Positions 1 through 6,961 of a stretch of DNA of 50,362 nucleotides are shown piece by piece. The notes beneath the pieces were generated by a model that saw only the letters and a program-made list of their open reading frames with translations, did not search any database and was not told where the DNA came from. The number at the start of each line of letters is the position of its first letter. The first letter of the stretch is position 1. A program made the position numbers and the translations under genes. Source of the DNA: Streptosporangium nondiastaticum (lineage in GTDB: Bacteria; Actinomycetota; Actinomycetes; Streptomycetales; Streptomycetaceae); contig NZ_PXWG01000041.1 of NCBI RefSeq assembly GCF_003011965.1, forward strand, positions 1 to 50,362, in the 5' to 3' direction.

Positions 1-1114
1 GGTTCGCTGCCTCACCTGCCGCCCCGCCTGCCGTCCCGCCCACCGGTCCGGCCGTCCCGCCGGTGGCCGCCCACAGGCGCTCGGCCAGGTCCGCCACCGC
101 CGCCAGGCCCGCCAGCTCGCCCTCCGCCGCGGCGGCCGGCGCTCCCGCGATCCCGGTGATCTCACCGGCCGCGTACACGCCCGGCACGGTCGTCGCCTGC
201 CGCCCGTCGACGACCACGTGCCCGTCGCGCACGGCGCACCCCGCGGCCAGCGGCAGCTCCAGCTGCGGCGTGAACCCGTAGCCGACGCACACCGTGTCCA
301 CCGGCGCCAGGCGCTGCTCGCTGCCCGGGACCGGGTGCCAGCCGGCGTCCAGGCGGGCGACGGTGACGGCCTCCACGCGGTCCCGGCCGTGCGCCGCGAC
401 GACCGCGTGCCGGGTCCGGTACGGAACGCGCCCGCGGGCCAGCCCGGCCGCGTACGAGCCGAGCTCCGCGAGCCTGCCGGGACCGCCGTCGCGCAGGGCG
501 GCGGCGGGGCTGCGCAGCCAGCGCGCCGGGTTCCCCGCCTCGTACACGCCCAGCACGTGCGCCCCGACGTCCAGCAGGGACAGCGCGACCGGCAGCAGGA
601 ACGGGCCGGTCCCCGACACCACCGCCCGGGCGCCGACGGCCGTCCGCTGCCCCTCCGCGAGCGCCTGCGCCGCGCCCGCCGTGACCACGCCCGGCAGCTC
701 CCAGCCGGGGAACGGCAGCGTGCGGTCGAAGGCGCCGGTGCACAGGACGAGCGCGTCGGCCGTGAGCGTGCGCACCGGGCGGCCGCGGTCGTCCGCGGGG
801 CCCTGCTGCAGGTGGACGAGGTGCCGGCCGGGCGCCGGGCCGGGCTCCAGCGCCCAGACCGTGGCGCCGGCCAGGTGCTCGATACGGGGCTGGACGGCGA
901 CGGCCGGCTCCAGCGGGTGGCCGGCGGACGTGACCGCTCCGTCAGTGACGGCGGCGGGCCGCCGCCCGTACCGGCCGCCGACGCGCTCCCCGCTGTCGAC
1001 GAGGACGACGCGCGCCCCGCACCGGGCGGCGCTCAGCGCGGCCCGCGAGCCGGCGGGGCCGGCGCCGACCACGACCACGAGGGGAGGAGAAGGTATGGGG
1101 AGAGGGCCGCTCAT
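1..1114 (-). CDS. FAD/NAD(P)-dependent oxidoreductase subunit, LhpE/HcnB-like (partial)
   Basis: Large flavin and pyridine-nucleotide binding subunit of a predicted three-subunit imino/amino-acid dehydrogenase of the D-hydroxyproline dehydrogenase, HCN synthase or opine oxidase type. The frame begins at an ATG whose ATGA overlaps the stop of the 2Fe-2S gene and stays open to the left edge, so about 371 residues are visible and the C-terminus is missing. Visible motifs are an N-terminal dinucleotide fold (GAGPAG, residues 17-22), a central ALVLCTGAFDR segment and, near the visible end, GVYAAGEITGIAG, the usual late FAD-binding motif. The tail is rich in Gly/Ala. It is the third gene of an operon with the two genes to its right (higher coordinates). 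The protein family is clear; the substrate is inferred from operon architecture only. Confidence 0.8.
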   Translation of the reverse strand, partial: MSGPLPIPSPPLVVVVGAGPAGSRAALSAARCGARVVLVDSGERVGGRYGRRPAAVTDGAVTSAGHPLEPAVAVQPRIEHLAGATVWALEPGPAPGRHLVHLQQGPADDRGRPVRTLTADALVLCTGAFDRTLPFPGWELPGVVTAGAAQALAEGQRTAVGARAVVSGTGPFLLPVALSLLDVGAHVLGVYEAGNPARWLRSPAAALRDGGPGRLAELGSYAAGLARGRVPYRTRHAVVAAHGRDRVEAVTVARLDAGWHPVPGSEQRLAPVDTVCVGYGFTPQLELPLAAGCAVRDGHVVVDGRQATTVPGVYAAGEITGIAGAPAAAAEGELAGLAAVADLAERLWAATGGTAGPVGGTAGGAAGEAAN

Positions 1115-1461
1115 GCGACCTCGTCCGCCTCGTCGTCCGCCTCTTCTGCGTCTGCTGTGTCGCGCACGGGTCGTACGGTCTCCGGGGCCTCCGTGCACGC
1201 GGGCAGACGGGCGCCGCGCAGGGTCTCCACCCGGTCGCCGTCGCGCAGTTCGCGCAGACAGGCCCGGACGTCCGGGAGGCCGTTGACGACGAGCAGGCAG
1301 TCGTAGCAGACGCCGATGCCGCAGAAGACTCCGCGCGGGCGGCCGCCGAGGCGGGTGGTGCGCCAGGACCGGTGGCCCGTCGCCAGGAGCAGGGCCGCCA
1401 CGGTCTGGCCGGGCAGGGCCCGGTGCCGCTCGCCGTCGACGTACACCGTCATCAGTGCCAT
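1111..1461 (-). CDS. (2Fe-2S)-binding small subunit, LhpF/HcnA-like
   Basis: A 116-residue plant-type ferredoxin-like protein, expected to pass electrons between the two flavin subunits encoded on either side. The cluster motif is seen as FCGIGVCYDC followed 12 residues later by another Cys (CX4CX2CX12C). The C-terminus is strongly acidic (repeated Asp/Glu). The ATG at 1461 is preceded by an AAGGAG Shine-Dalgarno; an in-frame ATG 9 nt further in is less well placed. The gene lies 41 nt after the DAO-family gene and overlaps the next gene by 4 nt, so the three are very likely co-translated. Family assignment is firm; the physiological reaction is inferred. Confidence 0.87.
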   Translation of the reverse strand: MALMTVYVDGERHRALPGQTVAALLLATGHRSWRTTRLGGRPRGVFCGIGVCYDCLLVVNGLPDVRACLRELRDGDRVETLRGARLPACTEAPETVRPVRDTADAEEADDEADEVA

Positions 1462-1502
1462 CCGTTCTCCTTCCGGATGCCGGGGGGTGTGTCAGGGGAG
1501 TG

Positions 1503-2720
1503 TCAGCAGGGCGCCGGTGCGAAGCGGCCGGCCCGGAACGGCTCCGGGTCCACGTGCGGCGGCTCGCCCGCCCACAGCTCGGCGAGCAGCTCACCGGTGG
1601 CGGCGGCCAGGCCGATGCCGGCGCCCTCGTGACCCGTCGCGTGCCACAGGCCGGGGCGGCGCGGGTCCTCGCCGACGACCGGCAGGTGATCGGGGGTGTA
1701 CGGGCGGAAGCCCCCGTACGCCCGCATGACCGGCACACCGCCGAGCACGGGGAAGAGGCGCGCCGCCCCGCGCGCCAGCGCGCGCAGCACGTCGGTGCGC
1801 AGCGTCGTGTCGAAGCCGGCGCGACGGCGGCTGGAGCCGATCAGGACCGTCCCCGCCTGCGTCGCCTCGACCACGGCCGCCACCTGCAGCGCCGCGTCCG
1901 AGCTGCCGGCGGCGCGCACGTAGCCGGCGTCGTACACCTTGTGCCGCACCGTGCCGTGCGGGAGCGGCGCCGTGACAAGGACCATGCCCTGCCGGGGCAG
2001 GACGGGCAGGGGCGCGCCGGCCGCCGCGGCGAACTGCCCGGCCCACGGGCCGCAGGCGTTGACGACCGCGCCGCACGGAATGCGGCCCACCGAGGTGTGC
2101 ACGCCCACGACGCGCTGCCCGTCCCGGCCGGTCTCCACGCCCGTCACCTCCACGCCGGTACGGATCCGGCCGCCCCGCGCCCGCACGGCGGCCAGCAGCG
2201 ACGTGGCCGCCAGGACGGGCTGCAGCTGGGCGTCCTCCGGATAGTGCACGGCGGCGCGCACGCCCGGCGTCAGATGCGGCTCGAACGCGGCCGCCTCGCC
2301 CGGCGCGAGCTCCCGCGCGTCCACGCCCGCGGCGCGCTGGGCCGCGGCGAACGCGCGCAGGGCGGTGCCGGACGGGTCGTCGGTCGCGACCACGAGGCCG
2401 CCCTTCGCCTCGTACTCGCACTCCGCCCTGCCCGGACCGAGCTCCTCGCGGAGGGCGGCCAGCAGGCGGGGCCAGCGGTGCAGGGAGGCCTGGGCGAGGG
2501 CCAGTCCGGGCCCGGGTGCTCTGCCGGAGACGAGGAGGTTGCCCTCGCCGCACGCGGTCGTCCCGGCGGCCAGCGGGCCACGGTCGAGCACAAGTACTTG
2601 TGCCCCGCGCCGCGTCAGCGACTCGGCGCACGCCGCGCCGACGATGCCGCTGCCGACCACGACGACGTCCGCGCCGGCCGCGCCGTCTATGTAATCCCGC
2701 TCTTTCCGCAGAACGCGCAC
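1503..2720 (-). CDS. FAD-dependent oxidoreductase, DAO family (LhpB/HcnC-like)
   Basis: A 405-residue D-amino-acid-oxidase-family flavoprotein, the probable substrate-oxidising subunit of the three-gene complex. The N-terminal FAD fold reads VVVVGSGIVGAACAESL (about residues 18-34), and a C-terminal ATGHEGAGIGLAAATG matches the second flavin contact of the DAO fold. The best-known matches to the order DAO protein / 2Fe-2S / FAD-NAD protein are the D-hydroxyproline dehydrogenase of pseudomonads (LhpB-LhpF-LhpE), HCN synthase (HcnCAB) and opine oxidase. In Streptomyces, hydroxyproline catabolism is the likeliest role, but racemase and aldolase partners would lie outside the window. It is the first gene of the operon; no convincing promoter was identified in the 130 nt upstream. 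Confidence 0.85.
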   Translation of the reverse strand: MRVLRKERDYIDGAAGADVVVVGSGIVGAACAESLTRRGAQVLVLDRGPLAAGTTACGEGNLLVSGRAPGPGLALAQASLHRWPRLLAALREELGPGRAECEYEAKGGLVVATDDPSGTALRAFAAAQRAAGVDARELAPGEAAAFEPHLTPGVRAAVHYPEDAQLQPVLAATSLLAAVRARGGRIRTGVEVTGVETGRDGQRVVGVHTSVGRIPCGAVVNACGPWAGQFAAAAGAPLPVLPRQGMVLVTAPLPHGTVRHKVYDAGYVRAAGSSDAALQVAAVVEATQAGTVLIGSSRRRAGFDTTLRTDVLRALARGAARLFPVLGGVPVMRAYGGFRPYTPDHLPVVGEDPRRPGLWHATGHEGAGIGLAAATGELLAELWAGEPPHVDPEPFRAGRFAPAPC

Positions 2721-2850
2721 GCCAGTCGCACCGCCGTTCCCCCAGAGGCCGCCGCGACGCTATTCGCCCCGCGGCGGGCGGGTCAACACCTCCGGCGCGG
2801 TAAGGCCGCCCCATGTTCGTGCAGTGCCCCCCTATGTTTTGCGGGCCGCG

Positions 2851-3072
2851 TCAGGGCCGCCGCTGCCGCGCGGCGTTCACCTCGGCCACGCGGGCCCGCA
2901 GCCGCTCGTGCACGCCGACGGGCTCCACGTCCTCAAGGGCCGTGACCCACTCCCGGCCGCCGCCGAACGCGCGCAGGTAGACCCACGACGCGGTCGCGTC
3001 CATCACCTCCCCGACACGGTCACGTCGCTTGTCCAGCACCATCGTTCCGACTTCCACCTTGTCCACGTCCAT
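2851..3072 (-). CDS. Small conserved-looking hypothetical protein
   Basis: A 73-residue soluble protein that I cannot assign to a named family. It begins MDVDKVEVGTMVLDKRRDR and has an alternating hydrophobic/charged pattern (VGEVMDATASWVYLRAFGG) suggesting a small beta-barrel, followed by a basic helical tail. The frame is open further upstream to 3225, but that would overlap the divergent regulator gene and its promoter region, so the internal ATG at 3072 is preferred; its Shine-Dalgarno is poor. It is divergent from the helix-turn-helix/NUDIX pair with a palindrome in between, which suggests a shared operator. Confidence 0.6.
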   Translation of the reverse strand: MDVDKVEVGTMVLDKRRDRVGEVMDATASWVYLRAFGGGREWVTALEDVEPVGVHERLRARVAEVNAARQRRP

Positions 3073-3128
3073 GCCGTCAGGATCTTGCCGCTCCCCGGGA
3101 CGAGGGAACCTCCACCAAATCCCATTCA

Positions 3129-3157
3129 GGGACGTCCCGAGGCGAGTAGAACGTCCC
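3129..3157. promoter_or_regulatory. Candidate operator in the divergent promoter region
   Basis: A perfect 10-bp palindrome GGGACGTCCC (3129-3138) is followed 19 bp later by a second ACGTCCC half-site (3151-3157). The pair lies between the small protein (minus strand) and the HTH regulator (plus strand), the usual place for an autoregulatory operator. A weak -10-like TAGAAG at 3169-3174 would start transcription just after it. Function is inferred. Confidence 0.4.
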
Positions 3158-3202
3158 TGGCGGGTGACTAGAAGCCGAGAGCGCCGGGAGTAGGTGACAG
3201 GT

Positions 3203-3946
3203 ATGCGGAACGAGCGGTTACGCATCGCTGTGGCTGCGGGGGGCTGGACTCATGCAACCCTTGCGGCGCAGGCAGGCGTGGACGCCAAAACCGTTGAGCG
3301 CTGGCTCAACCTCGGCCGCACGCCACGTCGCGTCACGGCCTTCGCTGTTGCCGAGCTGCTGGGCGAGGATGTCTTCGTGTTGTGGCCGGAGCTGCGGCAA
3401 TCGAAGGCGACGCGGTCCGTGAGTCCCGAACTCGTGGCACTTTACGAACGGCGAGCAGACGTCCCCGTGTCGCTCTTCGCCGACCTCATGGCACAAGCCC
3501 GGCAACGCATCGACGTCCTGGTCTACGCCGGGCTCTTCCTGCACGAGGGCTACCCGCGCCTGCGGGAACTGCTCCGTGAACGGGCCGGGGAAGGGTGTGC
3601 CGTCCGAATCGCGGTCGGGGACCCGGACAGTCTCAATGTCCGGCAACGGGGGAGCGAAGAGAAGTTCGGGCACGGCATCGAGTCGCGGTGCAGGTTGGCT
3701 CTCATGCACTACGCGCCGCTCGGCCAGCTCGCTGGAGTCGAACTGCGCACGCACGGGACGACGCTGTACAACAGCCTCTACCGTGCTGATGACCAGTTCC
3801 TGGTGAATGCACACGTCTGGGGCGCCAACGCCTACGGTGCGCCGGTGTGGCACCTTCGGCGCAACGGGGATGGGGGCATGTTCGACATGTACGCGGAGAG
3901 CTTCGACGCCGTATGGGCAACGGCTGTCCCTGTGCAGGGAGGCTGA
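3203..3946 (+). CDS. XRE-like helix-turn-helix regulator with PLD-like C-terminal domain; contains a TTA codon
   Basis: A 247-residue probable transcriptional regulator. Residues ~1-65 form an XRE-type helix-turn-helix (THATLAAQAGVDAKTVERWL). The remainder resembles the degenerate phospholipase-D-like domain often found behind such HTH domains in streptomycetes: the THGTTLYNSLYRAD segment sits where an HKD motif would be but lacks its Lys, so catalysis is unlikely. ATG 3203 is chosen over in-frame GTG 3194, whose spacing to GGGAG is too short. Codon 6 is TTA (3218-3220), the only in-frame TTA I found in a gene here. In Streptomyces such codons make translation depend on the bldA tRNA, so expression may be developmentally gated. 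A NUDIX gene follows 3 nt downstream. Confidence 0.75.
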   Translation: MRNERLRIAVAAGGWTHATLAAQAGVDAKTVERWLNLGRTPRRVTAFAVAELLGEDVFVLWPELRQSKATRSVSPELVALYERRADVPVSLFADLMAQARQRIDVLVYAGLFLHEGYPRLRELLRERAGEGCAVRIAVGDPDSLNVRQRGSEEKFGHGIESRCRLALMHYAPLGQLAGVELRTHGTTLYNSLYRADDQFLVNAHVWGANAYGAPVWHLRRNGDGGMFDMYAESFDAVWATAVPVQGG

Positions 3947-3949
3947 CGA

Positions 3950-4420
3950 ATGACCCGGACCGAGTTCTACGACGACCCCGCCGCGCCGGAGCCCAACAGT
4001 CTCGTCGTCGCCGCGTCCGCCGTCGTCACGGACGGCGAGGGGCGGATCCTGATGCAGCGTCGGGCGGACAGCGGGTTGTGGGCGTTGCCCGGGGGCGGGA
4101 TGGAGATGGGGGAGTCGCTCGCCGGGGCGGTCGTGCGGGAGGTGCGGGAGGAGACCGGCCTCGACGTCGAGGTCACCGGGCTCGTCGGCACGTACACCGA
4201 TCCCCGGCACGTCATCGCGTACAGCGACGGCGAAGTGCGCCGCCAGTTCAACATCTGCTTCACGGCGCGGATCGTGGGCGGGACGCTCGCCATGTCGGAC
4301 GAGTCGACCGAGCTGCGGTTCGTTCCCGTGGACGGGATCCGGTCGCTGGACATGCACCACACGCAGCGGATGCGGGTGCAGCACTACCTGCAGCGGCGCC
4401 CTCAGCCCTATCTGGGCTGA
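3950..4420 (+). CDS. NUDIX hydrolase
   Basis: A 156-residue NUDIX-superfamily pyrophosphohydrolase, acting on a nucleoside diphosphate linked to an unknown moiety. The full Nudix box is visible: GGGMEMGESL followed by REVREETGL, giving the GX5EX7REUXEEXGU pattern at about residues 46-68. It starts 3 nt after the stop of the HTH regulator and has a strong GGGAGG ribosome site inside the end of that gene, so the two are probably translationally coupled. Its stop codon lies inside a stable hairpin (4396-4426) shared with the convergent sigma gene. The substrate cannot be read from sequence. Confidence 0.85.
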   Translation: MTRTEFYDDPAAPEPNSLVVAASAVVTDGEGRILMQRRADSGLWALPGGGMEMGESLAGAVVREVREETGLDVEVTGLVGTYTDPRHVIAYSDGEVRRQFNICFTARIVGGTLAMSDESTELRFVPVDGIRSLDMHHTQRMRVQHYLQRRPQPYLG

Positions 4421-4426
4421 GGGCGC
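4396..4426. terminator. Bidirectional hairpin terminator overlapping the NUDIX stop codon
   Basis: A perfect 13-bp stem (left arm GCGCCCTCAGCCC, right arm its exact complement) with the 5-nt loop tatct lies between the convergent NUDIX and sigma factor genes. The NUDIX stop TGA is in the right arm, so the last codons of the gene form part of the terminator. No U-tract follows, as is common in streptomycetes. Confidence 0.7.
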
Positions 4427-4442
4427 ATCACGTGCCGTGGCC

Positions 4443-5351
4443 TCACTCGTCGGTGAGCAGCCCTCTACGAAGGCGCCGGAGCGTACGCGACAGGAGACGG
4501 GAGACGTGCATCTGGGAGATGCCCAGTTCCTCGCCGATCTCCGACTGGGTCATGTTCGCCACGAACCGCAGGGACAGGATCTTCCGGTCCCGGTGCGGGA
4601 GTTCGGCGATCATCGGTTTGAGGGACGCGACGTACTCGATGCCCTCCAGGTCGTGGTCCTCGTAGCCGATGCGCGCGGCGAGCGTGCTCTCGGCCTCCTC
4701 GTCCTGGGACTGCACGGCGGCGTCCAGGGAGCTCGCCGAGTACGCGTTGCTCGCGGCCATGCCCTCGACGACCTCGTCCTCGGACAGGCCCAGCCGCTGG
4801 GCGAGTTCGCCGACGGTGGGGGCGCGGTCCAGGGTCTGGGCGAGTTCGTCGCCGGCCTTGGCGAGGTCGATGCGGAGCTCCTGGAGCCGGCGCGGCACGC
4901 GCACGGACCAGCTGGTGTCGCGGAAGAACCGCTTGATCTCGCCGATGATCGTCGGCATCGCGAACGTCGGGAACTCGACGCCCCGGCTGAGCTCGAAGCG
5001 GTCGATGGCCTTGATGAGGCCGATCGTGCCGACCTGGACGATGTCCTCCATCGGCTCGCTGCGGGTGCGGAACCTGGCGGCGGCGAACCGCACGAGCGCG
5101 AGGTTCAGCTCGACCAGGGTGTTCCGTACGTAGGCGTATTCGTGGGTGCCCTCTTCGAGCGCTTCGAGGCGGGCGAAGAGCGTTTTGGACAGGGCCCGGG
5201 CGTCGTGCGGGGCCAGTTCGCCGGGGGGCGTGGGGCCGTCAAGGCCTTCGAGGCCGCTGACGCCGTCGTAGTGGGCCGGGGACTCGGGGGGCGGGGGTGT
5301 CGACGACGCCGTACGGGGGTCCGTATGCGTGGCGTCGAGCCGGGGTGACAT
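4443..5351 (-). CDS. RNA polymerase sigma factor, SigB/SigF/SigG family
   Basis: A 302-residue group 3 sigma factor of the stress/sporulation type. Region 2 covers about residues 75-145 (LVELNLALVRFAA, GTIGLIKAIDRFELSRG, FPTFAMPTIIGEIKRFFRD), region 3 about 148-205, and region 4 about 248-295 with the helix-turn-helix MTQSEIGEELGISQMHVSRL. The ATG at 5351 is chosen because GGAGGAG stands 6 nt upstream, although the frame is open further. STAS and HATPase proteins encoded nearby are the classical partner-switching regulators of this family. The synteny recalls the S. coelicolor sigI/arsI/prsI locus, but paralogues cannot be told apart here, so no symbol is given. Confidence 0.92.
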   Translation of the reverse strand: MSPRLDATHTDPRTASSTPPPPESPAHYDGVSGLEGLDGPTPPGELAPHDARALSKTLFARLEALEEGTHEYAYVRNTLVELNLALVRFAAARFRTRSEPMEDIVQVGTIGLIKAIDRFELSRGVEFPTFAMPTIIGEIKRFFRDTSWSVRVPRRLQELRIDLAKAGDELAQTLDRAPTVGELAQRLGLSEDEVVEGMAASNAYSASSLDAAVQSQDEEAESTLAARIGYEDHDLEGIEYVASLKPMIAELPHRDRKILSLRFVANMTQSEIGEELGISQMHVSRLLSRTLRRLRRGLLTDE

Positions 5352-5550
5352 GGGGGTCTCCTCCATCGTTCTCGGCATATGGCTGCCGATGCCGTCGCGT
5401 CGTGCTGCGGTGAGCGGCGCCTCCAAAGCCGTTCGTGGTGGATGTCGTCCTACTAGCCCTACCTGCCCTCGCCCTCGCACCGCAAGTGCGTGATGTCCGT
5501 ATATGTGCTTAATGCCGGACCTTCCGCTTCCGGAGGCCGTAGGGAAGGCG

Positions 5551-5556
5551 TAGTGT
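5551..5556 (+). promoter_or_regulatory. Candidate -10 element for the STAS gene
   Basis: TAGTGT, a good streptomycete -10 hexamer, lies 39 nt before the chosen ATG and would give a leader of about 33 nt. The matching -35 is weak. Confidence 0.3.
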
Positions 5557-5595
5557 TCTCGGAGCGCCACGCAGGCACACCGAGAAGGGATGCGC

Positions 5596-5970
5596 ATGGA
5601 TCGCGGGATGGTCGGCAGCGCGAGGGGCCGGCTGAATGTAGCCGTCCGGCGGGACGGGTCGAGCGCGATCGTGACGCCGGTGGGCGAGCTCGATCACCAC
5701 ACGGCGGACGTGCTCCGCGAGCCGCTCGAAGCGGCCATCGCCGACGGCGGTGTGCACGTCGTTCTCGACTGCTCCCGGCTGGACTTCTGCGACTCCACCG
5801 GTCTCAACGTGCTCCTCGGTGCCCGGCTCCAGGCCGAGGCCGGCGGCGGCGGAATCCACCTCGCCGCGATGCAGCCCGTGGTCGCCCGCGTCTTCGAGAT
5901 CACCGGCGCGGAAGCCGTCTTCACCGTCCACGAGACGCTCGACGCGGCGCTCGCCGGACTCGCCGGCTGA
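5596..5970 (+). CDS. STAS-domain anti-sigma factor antagonist
   Basis: A 124-residue SpoIIAA/RsbV-type antagonist. It binds an anti-sigma HATPase kinase when unphosphorylated, freeing the sigma factor. The STAS signature is VVLDCSRLDFCDSTGLNVLL, with the predicted phosphorylatable Ser at residue 67 in DSTGL. The start at 5596 has GAGAAGGG at 6-nt spacing; an in-frame ATG two codons earlier (5590) abuts the Shine-Dalgarno and is disfavoured. It is divergent from the sigma gene, with the anti-sigma-like gene 235 nt downstream, so the locus carries all three parts of a partner switch. Confidence 0.9.
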   Translation: MDRGMVGSARGRLNVAVRRDGSSAIVTPVGELDHHTADVLREPLEAAIADGGVHVVLDCSRLDFCDSTGLNVLLGARLQAEAGGGGIHLAAMQPVVARVFEITGAEAVFTVHETLDAALAGLAG

Positions 5971-6205
5971 CCCCGGCCGCCCGCGCCTCTTCGCGCGCAT
6001 TCCTGTGTGTTATTCAAACGTTACGCGGCTCCGGTCTGGAACCGTGTCCCGCAGTTGTATGCATCACAGGACCGATGCCGAAGAAGTGGGTGTTCTCACG
6101 AATCGGTCGGGCAGGAGTCTGCTGAATCTGCTCCGTCGGGTCCGTTCCGTCCATATGTTCGTTACGTTCCGTTCTGAATCGGTGAATCGGTGAGGTGAAG
6201 CGCTG

Positions 6206-6781
6206 ATGAGCACCACCCGGCCGTGCCCTCCGCCGGGCGACCCCGGTCCGGGGGCGGACGGCGCCGCCTCGTCCGGTACATCCGGTGCGTCCGGCGCTCC
6301 TGGTGCGCCCGGTGATGCCGGCGCGCCGTCCGGCACGCCGTCGCCGGAGGCGCCTTCGTCGTACGCGTCCCCCGGCGGAGTGCGCCGGCTGCACCTCGTC
6401 GGGGTCAGCGGCGCCGTGCCGATGTCCCGCGACTTCACCCGCCAGGCGCTCTACGACTGGGGCTGGCTGCCCGCCACCGGCGCCGACCACCGCGCCGCCG
6501 CCGAGGACGTCCTCCTCGTCGTCTCCGAGCTCGTCACCAACGCCTGCCTGCACGCCGACGGGCCGGAGGAACTGCGCGTCAGCTGCGCCGGCAAGGTGCT
6601 GCGCCTGGAGGTCGTCGACCTCGGCGCCGGCACGCCCGCCCCGCGCACCCCGCACCGGGCCGGGCGGCCCGGCGGCCACGGGATGTTCATCGTGCAGCGG
6701 CTCTGCCTGGACTGGGGGGTCGTGCGGAACGAGAGCGGGGCCGGGAAGACGGTGTGGGCGGAGCTGGCCGCTCCGGGGTAG
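6206..6781 (+). CDS. HATPase_c anti-sigma factor / serine kinase (RsbW/SpoIIAB-like)
   Basis: A 191-residue protein whose C-terminal two thirds form a GHKL ATPase domain: N-box SELVTNACLHA (residues ~107-117), G1 VVDLGAG (~136-142) and G2 GGHGMFIV (~156-163). Such proteins bind a sigma factor and phosphorylate a STAS antagonist; the nearby sigma and STAS genes are the obvious partners. The first ~55 residues are a Gly/Ser/Pro/Ala-rich, probably disordered extension beyond the usual ~140-residue RsbW length. ATG 6206 has a GAGG site about 10 nt upstream. Whether it targets this sigma factor or another is not shown by the sequence. Confidence 0.85.
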   Translation: MSTTRPCPPPGDPGPGADGAASSGTSGASGAPGAPGDAGAPSGTPSPEAPSSYASPGGVRRLHLVGVSGAVPMSRDFTRQALYDWGWLPATGADHRAAAEDVLLVVSELVTNACLHADGPEELRVSCAGKVLRLEVVDLGAGTPAPRTPHRAGRPGGHGMFIVQRLCLDWGVVRNESGAGKTVWAELAAPG

Positions 6782-6782
6782 G

Positions 6783-6875
6783 CCCTTCCGCCGCCCTTCG
6801 CTGCTCTCCGCCGCCTCGTCCGTCCCTTCCGTCGCTTTCCTCTTCGGCTTCTTTCTTCCTTCTCTTCCTTCCTCA
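6783..6875 (+). other. Polypyrimidine tract in an intergenic region
   Basis: Some 90 nt between the anti-sigma gene and the surface-protein gene are strongly biased to C/T on the plus strand, ending in a T-richer run (cttctttcttccttctc). There is no stem-loop and no plausible gene. It could act as an unstructured leader or termination region, or simply be drift. Confidence 0.45.
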
Positions 6876-6904
6876 AGGTCCCCGGCGTACTGTCTGCGCC
6901 CGAT

Positions 6905-6919
6905 CTGATGTGCCGTCAG
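6905..6919. promoter_or_regulatory. Inverted repeat upstream of the LPQTG surface-protein gene
   Basis: CTGATG and CGTCAG form an imperfect inverted repeat with a 3-nt centre, about 45 nt before the GTG start at 6962. It may be an operator or part of the mRNA leader. The function is unknown. Confidence 0.3.
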
Positions 6920-6961
6920 TAGTTTTCCCGGCGGCGGCACCGGACGAGAGGGGAACCAGAG

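Noticed and set aside
2851..3225. Full-length 124-codon version of the small minus-strand protein
   Set aside because: It would overlap the divergent regulator start and the palindromic operator; the N-terminal residues look like translated promoter DNA.
3194..3946. Phospholipase D activity for the HTH protein
   Set aside because: The expected HxKx4D motif is not present (His is followed by Gly-Thr), so only fold similarity is suggested.
6060..6193. 44-codon and overlapping 16-codon ORFs before the anti-sigma gene
   Set aside because: The 16-codon ORF (ATG 6075) has an AGGA site and the longer one ends 12 nt before the next gene, but codon choice is not streptomycete-like and neither has a motif. 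They could be leader ORFs, but support is too thin.
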